64,000 nt of DNA, taken from NCBI GenBank assembly GCA_024349245.1, contig JALDNG010000800.1, positions 21,937-85,936 on the forward strand. The letters run 5' to 3'. Positions within the stretch are counted from its first letter, which is position 1. Each line of letters opens with the position of its first letter. Below are positions 46,169 to 58,065 of the stretch, piece by piece. The stretch is from Neodontobutis hainanensis. Taxonomy: Eukaryota; Chordata; Actinopteri; Gobiiformes; Odontobutidae. The notes under the pieces were generated by a model. That model searched no databases and was not told the DNA's origin. It saw only the letters and a list, made by a program, of their open reading frames with translations. Both the position numbers and the translations under genes were made by a program.

Positions 46169-47772
46169 ATGGCAACTCAGCAGCGCCAACCTAAATTGAG
46201 AAACATTTCAACTCAGCAAGATCGAGGCTCTTGCTCTTCCACAGCTTCCTGCCCTGTCTTTTCTGGACCTTACAGTGACCAAAGAAGATCCTCCACTTCG
46301 TCGCCAATCGTCACCACTCCTTCAAGGTTCTCTTTCCAGTCTGCACAATGCTACAAGCTCAAGCTGCCAAAGTTCTCTTTCTAACGTGTCAGTTCCCAGT
46401 CTTCAGGGATCATTACCAAGTCTGCAAAACGCTTTACACAGCTTTCAGGGTTCCTTACCAAACTTGAGAGGACCAATTTCACATTTGAAAAGATTACTTG
46501 GGGGTATGGATAGTTCCAGCGTTAACCTTAATAATCGGAGTACTAGCCTGAGCCCTAAAAGCGGGAATGGGAGTTCTAGCGAGGATGACGGAAGTTGGGA
46601 TACTAATAGTTGGAGTTCTGGTGCAACCTGTTTGCTAAGGACTGTCAAAAGACAGCACAGAAACACAAGTGGATACAGATGTGAAAACGTCTTCAAAGCA
46701 GTCATCTACAACTTCCAAAGTCGAGCCAGAAATTATTTACCAGAATCTTTTATACCCTCAGCCCATTCCAAAATCTAATGTCAATGTTAATAGCACAAAG
46801 GGAGGTACTCAAATTGTGCCTAGGAACGAAATCAAAAGTGTGGCATCATCTTGCAAAAATTCCACTTCCCAACAGCAAGATAAAAAGAGGACAGACAGAC
46901 GGAAGTTCTCACAATTTTTGAATGAAGTTTCCTACAGAGTCTTGAAGACAAATGGTAGTCCTTCTCAACAAGCAGCCACCCTTCAACATATTTCACCCTC
47001 TCCATCACTTCCACCTCCATCAGCTCTATCTCACAATGCAGCAAACACACTCCAATCAAGGAAACCACCAGCAGCACCTCCACCGGACACGTACATATGG
47101 TACAGTCCTACCAGCTCAAACCTCCAAGCAATAAAGGAGTACCATCCCAAGGACATCACTGCTTCCATTCACCAGTGGAGCAAGACATTACCGAGCTTTA
47201 AAATCCTGGAGCCTGGGGAAATGTTGCAGAAAGTAAAAGGGGAAAGTCTGTTGCACACAGAACGTGACCTAGAACTATGCACAAAGATCCATGAACAACC
47301 CTCTACAGAGAGGCTTTATCTAGAGACAGACATTGACAGAGTGAGGCAACTTGATGAATTAGTTGCTAATGGCACCCTTGGGAAAGAACATAATGACAAG
47401 GGGTTGGATGAGACTATAGAAAAATTAAAGGTAAACACAATTTTGAGGGAGACAAACATAAATGCTGCTGTGGATAAGGAAAAGGAAAGAAAGAGAAGGG
47501 AAAATTGTGCCTGGGAGGAGAGGACAGTTGATAAAGGGAAGGAAATGGATAAAAGAAGGGAAGGGCCTGGCTGGGAGAAAGATAGACAATTGGAAAAATT
47601 TAAAAGAAGGAGAGACAAGGAAAGGAAAGCAGTGCCTGACAGTTATGAGTCCCTTTGTTCAAAAAAGGTCATCACTGGATGGAGCAACCCTTGTCCTGTC
47701 GCCGGTTGGTCTGATGGAATTCACCAAATGTCTTACAGGTCAACGTCACTGCCCAGACATGCCAATATTACT
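46169..47772 (+). CDS. begain: Large serine-rich 5' exon, probably begain, with frame break(s)
   Basis: This is a long coding block with low-complexity Ser/Pro/Gln-rich sequence. It has repeats such as PSLQGSLPSLQNALHSFQGS and a K/E/R-rich C-terminal part, ending SLPRHANIT before a GTAAGT donor at 47773. That donor joins in phase with the exon at 50825 and then the begain coiled-coil exon. The frame changes by one base near 46636-46645. An earlier change between 46275 and 46383 is needed only if translation starts at the ATG at 46169. A strong acceptor (TTTTCTGGACCTTACAG) before 46276 could instead start the exon there. The canonical mammalian protein as I remember it does not have this large segment, so assignment to begain rests on phase and position. 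An independent gene is possible. Confidence 0.55.
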
Positions 47773-50700
47773 GTAAGTATTCCAGTGCATTAACACTCAT
47801 TTACCACTAACACATTATAGAAAGTAATATATTTACTCCTTTATTTTTCGGTCTATTTTATTGCACAGGCTGATTCCTCTTATTTCTGTACTCCATTCCC
47901 TTATTTTTGTACTACGTTTTGGTTTGTTAAAGATCAGTTCCTTTAAGTGTGTATTAACTATTTGTTTTTTCAAACCTCTTTTGGATGTTTAATGGCAGTT
48001 TTTGGTTGTTTTCTTTATGGATAATTTGAATAGTCAACTAAAATCTTTGAAATCAACTAAATCATAGAATTTCTTTAACCTTAAACTTTACAAATAATAG
48101 GTTTGATGGATCTCTCTGGTTAGTTAACTTTTAAAGCACTTTGTTGTAAGATAAACATAGGCTTTAAGTGAGTTTTGCATGGCGTCCAATATTTTAGAAA
48201 GCTGTGGAAGCAACGAGACTGGCCTGTAGTTTGAAAAGTCATGTTTATCACCATTTTTGGAAAGCTATTTTTATGTTTTCTGAATAAACATGTTGTTAAT
48301 GAGAATTTACAGATATAGGTGAATGGTTCAATGATTCAATTATATATTTTACAAGTATCATGTTTAGATCTTCACAGTCTTTTTTTTTTTACAATTTTCA
48401 ATATTTTATATTTTTCTACACTGTCAAGGAAAATACTATTTACACTGTTAATTGTTGTATTTTAGGTTGTGTTGTATACTTTTGAGTTCATGTCCACAAG
48501 ACTGGGACACACAAATAATCTAAATAATTAATTCTAAATAATCACAAAATTCAACAACAATTTTTTTTTATTATTTAATGTCAGCATTTTCCTTTACAAA
48601 GTAGTTTGGATATGTAGATTTAGCTTTGTTACTTTTAATCACACTGTTTATTATGCCCCATTTTCCCTTTCATTTAAATGAATAATAATGTTTCAAATGT
48701 CACAGTAGCTTCCATATTTTCAACAGATTTCACTATCTTCCCAGTGCACACTGTGTTATTAATTTTGAATAGTGATGAAGAATGAAAACACTCTGCATCC
48801 TCTCTACCGCTTACTGCTACATTTAGACAATGGGGTTTTATCTTTAAATTATGTAGTAGAACAAAAATGTTCTTATAATATTTGGCTTCATTTTGAACAT
48901 TAGAGAAATTCATGGAATTTCAACTGGATTTTAATGATGCTTCGAGATTGGTTGATGATGCCCTGTACAGTTTTTGGCATTGTATTCAGTATTCAGATCA
49001 AACTTTTGTAGACATGCATGGGGACGCTGCATGAGAACATCCCATAACATTTTGAGTGCTTTGACAGCACTTAAAATGCTGTCAAATCAGCTAAATGTCA
49101 TCTAAATATATGTCTAATTTTATTTCCACCAGCTCTAATCGGTCTTTTATAAATCCATCTAGTAATGCTCTACAACAGGTGTCAAAGTCAACCTGTAATG
49201 ATTCCTCCATTATTTGTTTGAAAACGTAGCCTCTGTTAGACAGAGCATTAAGAACACCTAACAGTTTTGACTTGTGCTTTTCTCAAACACCACTTTTTGT
49301 GGTGTTTGTATTTTTCCAGAGACAATACGCTCTTTTTCCACGGATTTTAATGGGAAATGTTAACTCCTTGACAAATAAGACTGAACTCTTCTAAAGAACA
49401 AATTCCTTCAATAAGTGCAGCCTTTTGCCTTTGGTCCTGATTAGACAACAACATTCATCTTTGACTGGATTCACACTGCTCAGCGCTGGAACTATCAATT
49501 CAACTGCGCTGGTAAATGCGCTAATTAATCAACAGGATTCACTTGAAAACTGCTGATTGATTGGCCGCTATGTAGTGCCCATCTTGCCTACTTTGTTACT
49601 GAACACGAAGCAGAGCCAAATGTTTCTCAAATTATCCACAGCCAATGAAAATGCAGGGCATGGACTCAATTTGGAACACATAATTTATGATCCAAACACT
49701 GTGCACTGTGGTCGCCCTAGTTGCTAACTTGACTCTGTCAGATGGAACAGCTCCACAGAACATACTCTGCTCCACAGGATCATCTGGAGGGCTCCTGTTG
49801 AAAGTGTAGGACAGGTAGGCCTACTTATAAAACCATTTGTATCATATTTGCTACTCGAGTTTCTGAGACCTCTAATTTATCAAATAGCCCAATATATCAT
49901 ATGTGATACAAAAAAAAATCTCAGAAAAATAAAAATTTAGATTATTATTTTATTTTTTGGGGGGGGATTTTTTTCAAATGTTGTCCGTTCCTAAAAATTT
50001 GAATTTGCTGGCCATTTTTTGATATGTCAGGCTTTACAGGGCTACATGAATACCTGGTCGGTGATTGGATTTAAAAACCTCAGTTTTATCCAATCAGAGC
50101 AGAACCATGTTTTTTATGTTTGTAACAGTAAAATGGCTGCTACATCTTCAAACTTAAAACACACCCAGACCTGTCAGCGTGCCACATCACTGGACACAAC
50201 GAGGCAATAAGGCCAGTGTTTGGACTGGTAATACTTTGCATGGAGCAGGACAAGATGAATTTCCATGAATTTGGCATCTCTAATTAAAGTGTGTAATCTT
50301 ATTGTGTCTGTCAGGGGCTAAAGAAATGAAAAACAAATGCAGTTCACTTTATAACAGGGTGCACGAACAACAAACATGTGCTTGTGCACACTAGGCCACG
50401 TACATGCATTGATCACCAATGGTGTACAGTACATCTATAGACTCACAGCACAGCTCAATACAAAGTAGTATGTCAAAAATACAGTTTTCAGTACAGCACC
50501 AAACTTCAACAGTTCTTAAATATCAATTAGCACAGTATGAAACCCTTTGGCACTTGGCTCCCCAGTTTTGCAGTGCACAGCATTTTGTTTAGCACAGTTA
50601 ATGTGTCCCCAGCCTCCTTCCTCCTTACGCCAACTCCTCCCTCCATCTGTTGCTTAGTGCCTCGAATAGTCCTGCCAAGAGTGAGCTATAATGGATATTT

Positions 50701-50824
50701 ACTTGTTGTTGCAAAAGCTCGTTAGGCAGAAGATAAGAGGTACTTCATGGCAGCAGTGGCAGCCATAAATCTGACTGATAAATAATTCTAATCTTCTATC
50801 TCTTTTTCCTGTTCTTTTCCCTAG
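47773..50824. other. begain intron after the large exon
   Basis: It is A/T-rich and no exon is recognised. Two stretches (about 48170-48330 and 48960-49460) have a transposon-like feel but no diagnostic motif that I can name. A run of G near 49960 is the only notable tract. Confidence 0.4.
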
Positions 50825-53800
50825 GAATCTGACGGAGAGATGCATCATGACATAAAGTGAGTCATTATCTTCCTCCTGCTTAACTTATTGCACTGACACT
50901 GACACTTTCAATCCAAACCATGCCTAACCACTTATGTATGGCTCATCCACACAAAAATGAAACGCTGTAAAAGCTCACACAAGGCTTAAAACTAAATCAG
51001 ACAAAGGAGGGAGGTCCAGCACATTACAGCAGGGCTACAAATTACAAAGACGAAATACAGGAGGGCATAAAGTAACGACTCTCCTGAGCCTTAATGACTC
51101 TCACATCAGGAGTCACACTTCACGAAACATCTTCACCTTGAAAACTGTTGCAGATGCTTTAACTTTAACCTTTTTTATAATAAGAAAATTAAACTTGGCA
51201 CACACATTATGTCAAAGTAAATATACAATAATCATATGGCAAGACAATAAACCCAACAGGAAGTTCGCCATATCGGGTGGAATGTACAATTTCAAAAATC
51301 ACGCCCTTCATTTTTAAAAAAAGCAAAAGTATCTGCTTGATCCCATAGACACCAAATTTACATTTACTCATTTAGCTGACGCTTTTATCCAAAGCAACCT
51401 ACATTGTTCTACAGTAATTACCAGTGTTACAGGCACTGGAGGCAAGGTGGGTTAAGTGTCTTGCCCAAGGACACAACGGCAGTATGAACTGTGGGGAGAG
51501 TGGGAATCGAACCACCTACCTTCCGGCTGAAGGACAACCGCTCTACACACTGAGCTACTGCTGCCCCGTTCAAATTTCAAATTTGGTCAAAATGAACTAT
51601 ACACATTGGCAAACAAAAGTTATCATCTACATTTTTGTTAAATTTGTGGGTTTGGCTGTAATGAGCCTGTAACAAGCTAGTCTTTTTGTGGACAATAAAA
51701 TCTCCTCTAACTCTTTAAGATATTGTCATATCTGCTCGGACCCAATGAAGCGTTTGTGGCCAGTTATGACCTGATCACAACGATATGGAAATTAAAGAGA
51801 TCTACCACAATGTTGCCACGGCAATGCCCCAAATGTATAAAAAAGACAATGGACCGTGCAAAGCAATAGTAATTTATTAATAGTAAACGTGGCACACACA
51901 GATATCATGTCGTGTTTAATATAAAATCCTATCATGGCACCACACTAAACCCAGCAAGAAGTCAGCTATTTTGGGTGGAATGTGCAGCCCCCAACATCAC
52001 ACCCTCTAATTCGCACTCTCTAATTAGCAGCTGATGCCGGAAACACAGTTGATTCAAAGGTTACCTACCAATCTGTGTCGCATAGAAGCATAATGTACTC
52101 AAGCTCTGACCTAAGACCTAGTGTAACCATAAGTTAGCTTAGTGCACTCTGAGCATCATTTTATAAACCTTTTAGAAAATTTGCTTAAGCACACAAAAGC
52201 CTTGGTTGTATTTTACCGGCACTTTATTGTCTTCAGAACAAAATCCTTCCCTCTTTCCTTGACTTACAGGCCCCTGTGTAATGGAATCACTGCTAACCGT
52301 AGGAATGCTAAGATTGACTCCACTCGATTCGATTGATGATTCTGATCTCAGGATTTGATTTTGTCACAATTTTCTTTTATGAAATGAGCAAATTAGAAGT
52401 GAACAAGTGCCTTTTTATCTTTTTACATAGCAGGCCTCCAGACTAACCTTTTTCATCACCTTCCCAGTTCTGTTCCAAAAACCAGTTACAAGTAAAGTAA
52501 ATGTCAAATGTTCCCATATTTTTTATATAGACTAATGTTTGTCTATTTGTAAGTTTACAAATAAATATAAAAAAGATCAAATTCTACATACGTTCTCAGT
52601 GGCAGATTCCCGCTTACACAGTTCATACTGTCGAAGTGTCCATGGGCAAGACACTTAACCCACCTTGTCCCCAGTAGTCTTCCAGCTGTGAATTGAAGTA
52701 ATTCAATAGTTAATGTAAGTCGCTTTGGATAAAAGTGTCAGCTAAATGAATAAATGTAAAATGTAGTAAAAAATATACAATAATAAATCTAAATAAGTGG
52801 AACAAATTAATGGATGGATTTAGACCTGGTTAATTACTTTGAGTTCAATAATTAGTTTGGTTTAATGTGTTTCCCTAAAATGGTAGAACTTTATCAAAAT
52901 AACTCTTATTTGTTTAACTGTTACCTTCTACACAATTTCACCTGTTATTTATAGTTAATAGCAAGAATGTATTAACAATTATAATTAATGTGAGGACGAG
53001 AAGTACTTCACAAAGGACCGGATTTGGTCCGGGGACCTTAAGTTGGAGACTCCTGCTCTTTACTCTCAGTGGCTGCTGCATTACTGCTCACGTTCTCTCT
53101 GTTCTATCCCGCTGACAGGACATTTACATGACTTTTTGTCCGTTTTGGAGAGAGTAAAGCTCAGAACTCCGTGAAGTTGGCCCCCCATCGAATGCAATTG
53201 ACTCCAAAACAATCTAGATTGTTTGTGCTCCGTTTTGCTGGTTTATGCTGTAAAAATTTTGTTGTTATAGTTTTTGAAATATTAATGATTCTTATATAGG
53301 TCATTTAAGGTAATCTAGACCCCTAATATGCTTTAAAATGCCCAAAAATAGTGTCATTGGTTTGTGCTTCGTTTGTTTGTTTGTGCTGTAAAGATTTTCG
53401 TTTGGGCTTGTATCGTTTTTTAAGAAATTACTAGTTAAATTTTTGGCCAATGACGTCATTCAGCCACCCATTAGTTGTAAAAATGGACAAAAATGGTATT
53501 AAACATTTAGGGTTCATTTGTGCCGGTTTGTGCTGTGATATTTTTTAAGATATTATTCATAAATATATGTTTGTTTTTTAACAGCGTGTGAATTGATTTT
53601 TAACCGACTCACGGTTTATTGTTACACCCCTAGTGAACAGCAAATTATTTGTATTCTAGCCCCATCCATACACCTTTCCCAGCTGGCCTTATTACTCCAA
53701 ACTGCATTAAACTCCTCCATCCTCGCTTTAATTTACTATTCCATGGCATTTTCTGTCTCGCTGGCTTTCCACACTAAAACATGAAAAACCTTGTTTTCTA

Positions 53801-55943
53801 AACTTCTCTCCAGCTCCTTCCACGAACACAAAGAGGACCTCCGAAAGCGTCTGTTGTACACCACCCACAAACTAGAGATGGTAGAGGCCAAGTTTGACTC
53901 CACACGGCAGTATCTCGAGACGGAGCTGCAGCAAGCCCAGGACAAGCTGGAGAAATTCACAGACAAACTGCACCGGTAGGCTCTGTGTGGGTTATAGTAT
54001 GAATCTGCTGGTAGATTATTTTTAGTTTGGTTAGTATTACTTAATTATTACCATAGTTTAACCTCAAATTTGGACGATTGGAATATTATATCTGATCAGC
54101 AAAATACATGGGTGTTAAAATGTAGGGCTACTGCTTATAACAGGTAACAGATAAACAACAAAACAAGACTAAACAGCAGCAAAATGTCTATGGAGTTAAG
54201 GAGGAAATAAAATTACATATTGTGTTGAGTTTTGGACTTAATTCAATTTTATGACTGCATCACACAAAGAAAGCAGGAGTGCAACGCAAAAGCAGTCACT
54301 AACAATGAAATAAGAAAATACTTATATTATTTTGAGCCAGATGTGACACAGACTTTTTTTTTAAAGGAACAAATAGTGTACCTTGTTTTTTGTCTTCTTA
54401 GTCCCTTTCAAAAACCTTTAAGTATTATTACAAACATATAATAAAGCAGAGTGCAGTAACTGCTGATCCAGTGTCCGTAGCACTGGTGTATGAATGTGTG
54501 TGACTGTAGAGGTGTGTTTGATGGTGGTAGAAGAAGGTTGAGCGCCGTTTGTGTGGCAGCCCCCCTCTCCGTCTGCCCCAGGAGTGGATGTGTGTGAATG
54601 GGGTGAATGGAAGCACGATGTAAAGTGCTTTGGGTGCCGAAAAGGGTTCAAAAAGCGCTATATAAATGCATGCCATTTACCATCTAAATGTTTTTAACAA
54701 CGGCACTAGATAATTTAGTTCCAGATTCTTTGCACCTTCACAAAACACAAAGATGTGCTTGTCAGATTTACTAATGGGCCACATGAAAGATGTGGGCAAG
54801 GCTCATTTTGTATCTGGCCAAATTGCCTTTTAGTATTTGTGAGAGTTTCTGTTTTACAGGAGAGTATTTAAATGTAGGACAAAACATTCCTTTATCTTCT
54901 TAGACCTGTTTGGGGTTGCAGGTGACTAGAGTCTATCCCAGGAGCTTTGGGGCTGAGTCGGGGCACAGTCGCAAGGCTGACAGACAGTGACAAATAACAA
55001 TCCACTCTCACATTTATTTACAAGTTCATCCGAACATGTGTTGTCGGACCTGAAGAGAACCCACAGTAACTCAGGGACTGACCTTTGTCAGAGATTAGAT
55101 ATTGACTGATAGTCACAGCTGGCCTCTTTAATTAAATCATCAGCAAAGTTATATGTTGCGTGACAGTAATTAAGTATTTAAGTAATAAGTCAGGGTTTGG
55201 TGCTGTCTGTCAGAATTACAGTCTCCTTTAAAACCTGTCAGTAGTAATATATTGAACATTTTTCCCTTTCTGGTAATTTTCCATTTAGGACCAAGGCACA
55301 CTGACGGTGCATTACTATGCTGCGAATGAAGAACATTAGATTGAACGTATCAGAGAATGTAGTCCTGCTAACTTACTGGCAGGTCTGTCTAAATTCAGTA
55401 TGGACAATTTAATTCTCAATATCACCTTATGTTTTGGGATTGTGGGATGTAGCAAGAATGTTCATGTGGTTAGAATGTGTCTAGTCTATGGCTCCAAAAT
55501 GCACAATGTTTCTTGCTTAAGACAGTGCACTTTTTGACTGCCTTAAAAATATAGACTAGAGAAAGTATGAAGGTATTGTATATTTTAGAAATACTTTGCT
55601 ACAGCAGAACTTTAATCACGTGGTGTAGTGTAGCATCAGCCCAAAATAAATAAAGCTTAACGTAGAGAACTGCTGCTGGGGGCAATGTATAAAAAGGTTG
55701 ATAAAAATCAACCTTTAAAATCAACCAGTAAACAAAAGACTTTGTTTACTGCAAAGTCTTTAGTCCTGGCAGATCTGAATCCTCTGTACTTTTGGAATCT
55801 GCAGATGATGTGAGGCTTATTATGTGAACTGTGAATAATCTTACTATGTGTTTATGAGAGTCTGTTTAAATTGTAGAATCGAGAGCAGCTATGCGGCTCT
55901 TCAGAGGATCAACCAAGACCTGGAGGACAAGATGCTCTGGACA
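50825..55943 (+). CDS. begain: BEGAIN coiled-coil exons (partial, continues beyond window)
   Basis: The exons are 50825-50856, 53814-53975 and 55877-55943, with GT/AG borders and joining phases (0, 2, 2, 0). The second encodes HKEDLRKRLLYTTHKLEMVE and FDSTRQYLETELQQAQDKL. The third encodes RIESSYAALQRINQDLEDK. These match the N-terminal coiled coil of brain-enriched guanylate kinase-associated protein, which binds the PSD-95/SAP90 guanylate kinase domain at synapses. The related TJAP1 is a weaker candidate. The neighbouring dlk1 supports BEGAIN, since the two genes are neighbours in mammals. The short first exon encodes ESDGEMHHDI. Later exons, which hold most of the usual protein, lie past the window, and an acceptor sits at the last bases. 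Confidence 0.85.
51353..51570 (-). repeat. tRNA-derived SINE, nearly complete
   Basis: On the - strand it starts with GGGGCAGCAGTAGCTCAGTG and has the B-box-like GGTGGTTCGATTCCC. It continues with GGGCAAGACACTTAACCC and ends with GCTTTGGATAAAAGCGTCAGC. This is the best-preserved copy of the family in the window. Confidence 0.7.
52610..52765 (+). repeat. SINE tail fragment
   Basis: It holds the GGGCAAGACACTTAACCCAC block and the GTCGCTTTGGATAAAAGTGTC tail without the tRNA-like head. Confidence 0.6.
53976..55876. other. begain intron with repeat remnants
   Basis: About 54450-54680 ends in GTAAAGTGCTTTGGGTGCC and CGCTATATAAATGCATGCC, a common fish SINE-like tail. About 54900-55080 is a scrap of the repeat seen at 12423. 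The rest shows nothing. Confidence 0.5.
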
Positions 55944-57296
55944 GTAAGTGTGCTCACAACAAAGGGTTGTTGTATACAAAGTAAATACATGGGATTGTAT
56001 AGTTATCCTGGGTTCAAAATCAAAATGGAAACAGTTAGTTAATAGCATACCAAGCCTGCACACTGACTAGATGAGCCTTCTGCACTGGTGGCATTCTGAT
56101 GTGAATGTCATATAATATGGGTCTTATATTGTATGTAGTAGATACACTGAAAGAATAGACAGGGTGGTAGACCATGTGTCTAGGGTAGAGATCTAAATAT
56201 AAATCTGTTTAGTTTGTTACAATGAGTCATCTAACAGTTTAAATTTCTTTTCATGTGTGACCATGTGAGAAGAGCAGTGCAGTCCTTATGTAATGTGTAA
56301 GGAGCACTGGCTATTTTGACTACCACTCTGGTCCAACGTTGTACAATTACAACATAGACATAACAAGCTCTAAATCAACTTTGAATAATGTTTTCCAAAA
56401 TAACTATGAATAAATATGTACAGAATGTATTCTAGATGTTGTAATAAACAGATTTTTTTTTATATATCCAGTCATGCAAAAATATAGTTTTGCAAATACC
56501 AATGCTATTTATTAACCTATGTAATTTGGTCTTAAAAAAAATGTGTAGATATAATTAGGGTGGGTCAAAAGGAATAACCCTACAACAAAAATAATAATAA
56601 TAATAATAATGATACTTTATTGATACCATACCCATACTAAATTAACTTTCTTACACTATATAGGTGTATAAACTGGATAACCTGGGGTCTTTTGTACAAG
56701 TTAGGTCTCGGTGGTAGAATTGCAGCGGTGAGGAAAATTTCATTTTCAATGCCACTAAAAGAACTTGTTTTACCATATCATTTACTTTCCATTTAACCTT
56801 TATTTATCCCACAAAGTTTACAGAGCTCTTTTGCAGGGGAGTCCTGGCCCCATGTGTGAGGGAACTATTATCTTTAGCAGAAGGGGAAACTGGAGTACCC
56901 AGACATGGAGAGAACATGCAAATGCCACACAAAAAAGGCCTGCCCTGGATGGGAATCGAACGCAGGACCTTCTTGCTGTGAGGCAGGAGTGCTTTCCACT
57001 CTACCACCATGCGTTAAAAACTTAAAGAATGGTCAGCAAGTTACTAAACTCGTTTTGTTATTCCCAAAATGTCTGATGTGATGTGATGTTAAAGGAACTA
57101 TATGTAACTTTTTAAGATCCAATTACGTTTTTATCTGCCCATTTATGAGCTGACCACAATGAGAAGAAACAACTGAGACCTTTACTGTTAAAAACTGTTG
57201 TCTCTATGAGTCTGTACATTACGCTGACTAAACCCTGTTTGGTTTGGCTGGTCCTGGTGTGGCTCGTCCTGCGAAAATGGAATATATAAACAATAT

Positions 57297-57329
57297 ACGT
57301 ATATATATATATATATATATATATAACAG

Positions 57330-57391
<62 letters not shown>
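57297..57391. repeat. TA microsatellite, interrupted
   Basis: Two TA runs are separated by a short CAGTATAT interruption, in the last begain intron. Confidence 0.95.
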
Positions 57392-57393
<2 letters not shown>

Positions 57394-58065
57394 TGTTTAT
57401 ATATGTGTTGTGTTGAACAATGCTGCCATTGTCAAACATTGGTCGCCCTCTTGTCTCCCATGTCTCTGGAGTTCGCTTTACTGTTGTGTCAGCACTCAAG
57501 AGTCAAATATAGTTTACTCTCAATAAAGTTTGTCAAACAATAAACTTACAGAAGTGTAGAAGCGGGTGCTTGTCGAGCCTGCAGTATTACTGTTTCAAGC
57601 CTCTTTAAGAGCTCCGATGAGATCTTTACTTTTTCCAACATTCAACCCTTAAAATCTCAGCTGGCATGTTAAATTTCTGTCTCATGTTTTTCTTTCCTCC
57701 TCAGTCCAAGCCAAGTGTTGCCCTCCTCTAAACTATAGAGAAAAAAGCCGATCACTCAACGCCATTGCGGCCCAATTGATGTGACAGAACAAGATGCTAA
57801 TTGAGTAGCTCCTAGCTTTTCAGAGCAAAACTGGACAGAAACATGTAACTACAGGGGAACATGGTGAATGTGTCTCATCTCTTGAGCTAGCCTCAGAACA
57901 CCTAAGCCAACGATTTAAAGACCCAGACCAGGAATGTTCCTCTCTTTGACAGGATAATGTCCTGCTGAAGGCTAAAGTTATTAAGGCTCCAGGCCCTAGC
58001 AGCCCAGCTACCATCTCTAGGCTCTGTTTGGATCCTGAGGCCTTGCTAGCCTTTCCAGGCTTTAC

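Larger units (their letters stand above)
50857..53813. other. begain intron with SINE copies
   Basis: It contains SINE copies at about 51353-51570 (-) and 52610-52765 (+, tail only). A short repeat at 51068-51110 contains ACTCTCCTGAGCC and CTCACATCAGGAGTCACA and also occurs at 40858-40900. The rest is featureless. Confidence 0.5.

Noticed and set aside
48960..49460. Possible decayed LINE or other transposon in a begain intron
   Set aside because: Faint coding-like pieces appear on the - strand, but there is no diagnostic motif, terminal repeat or second copy in the window.
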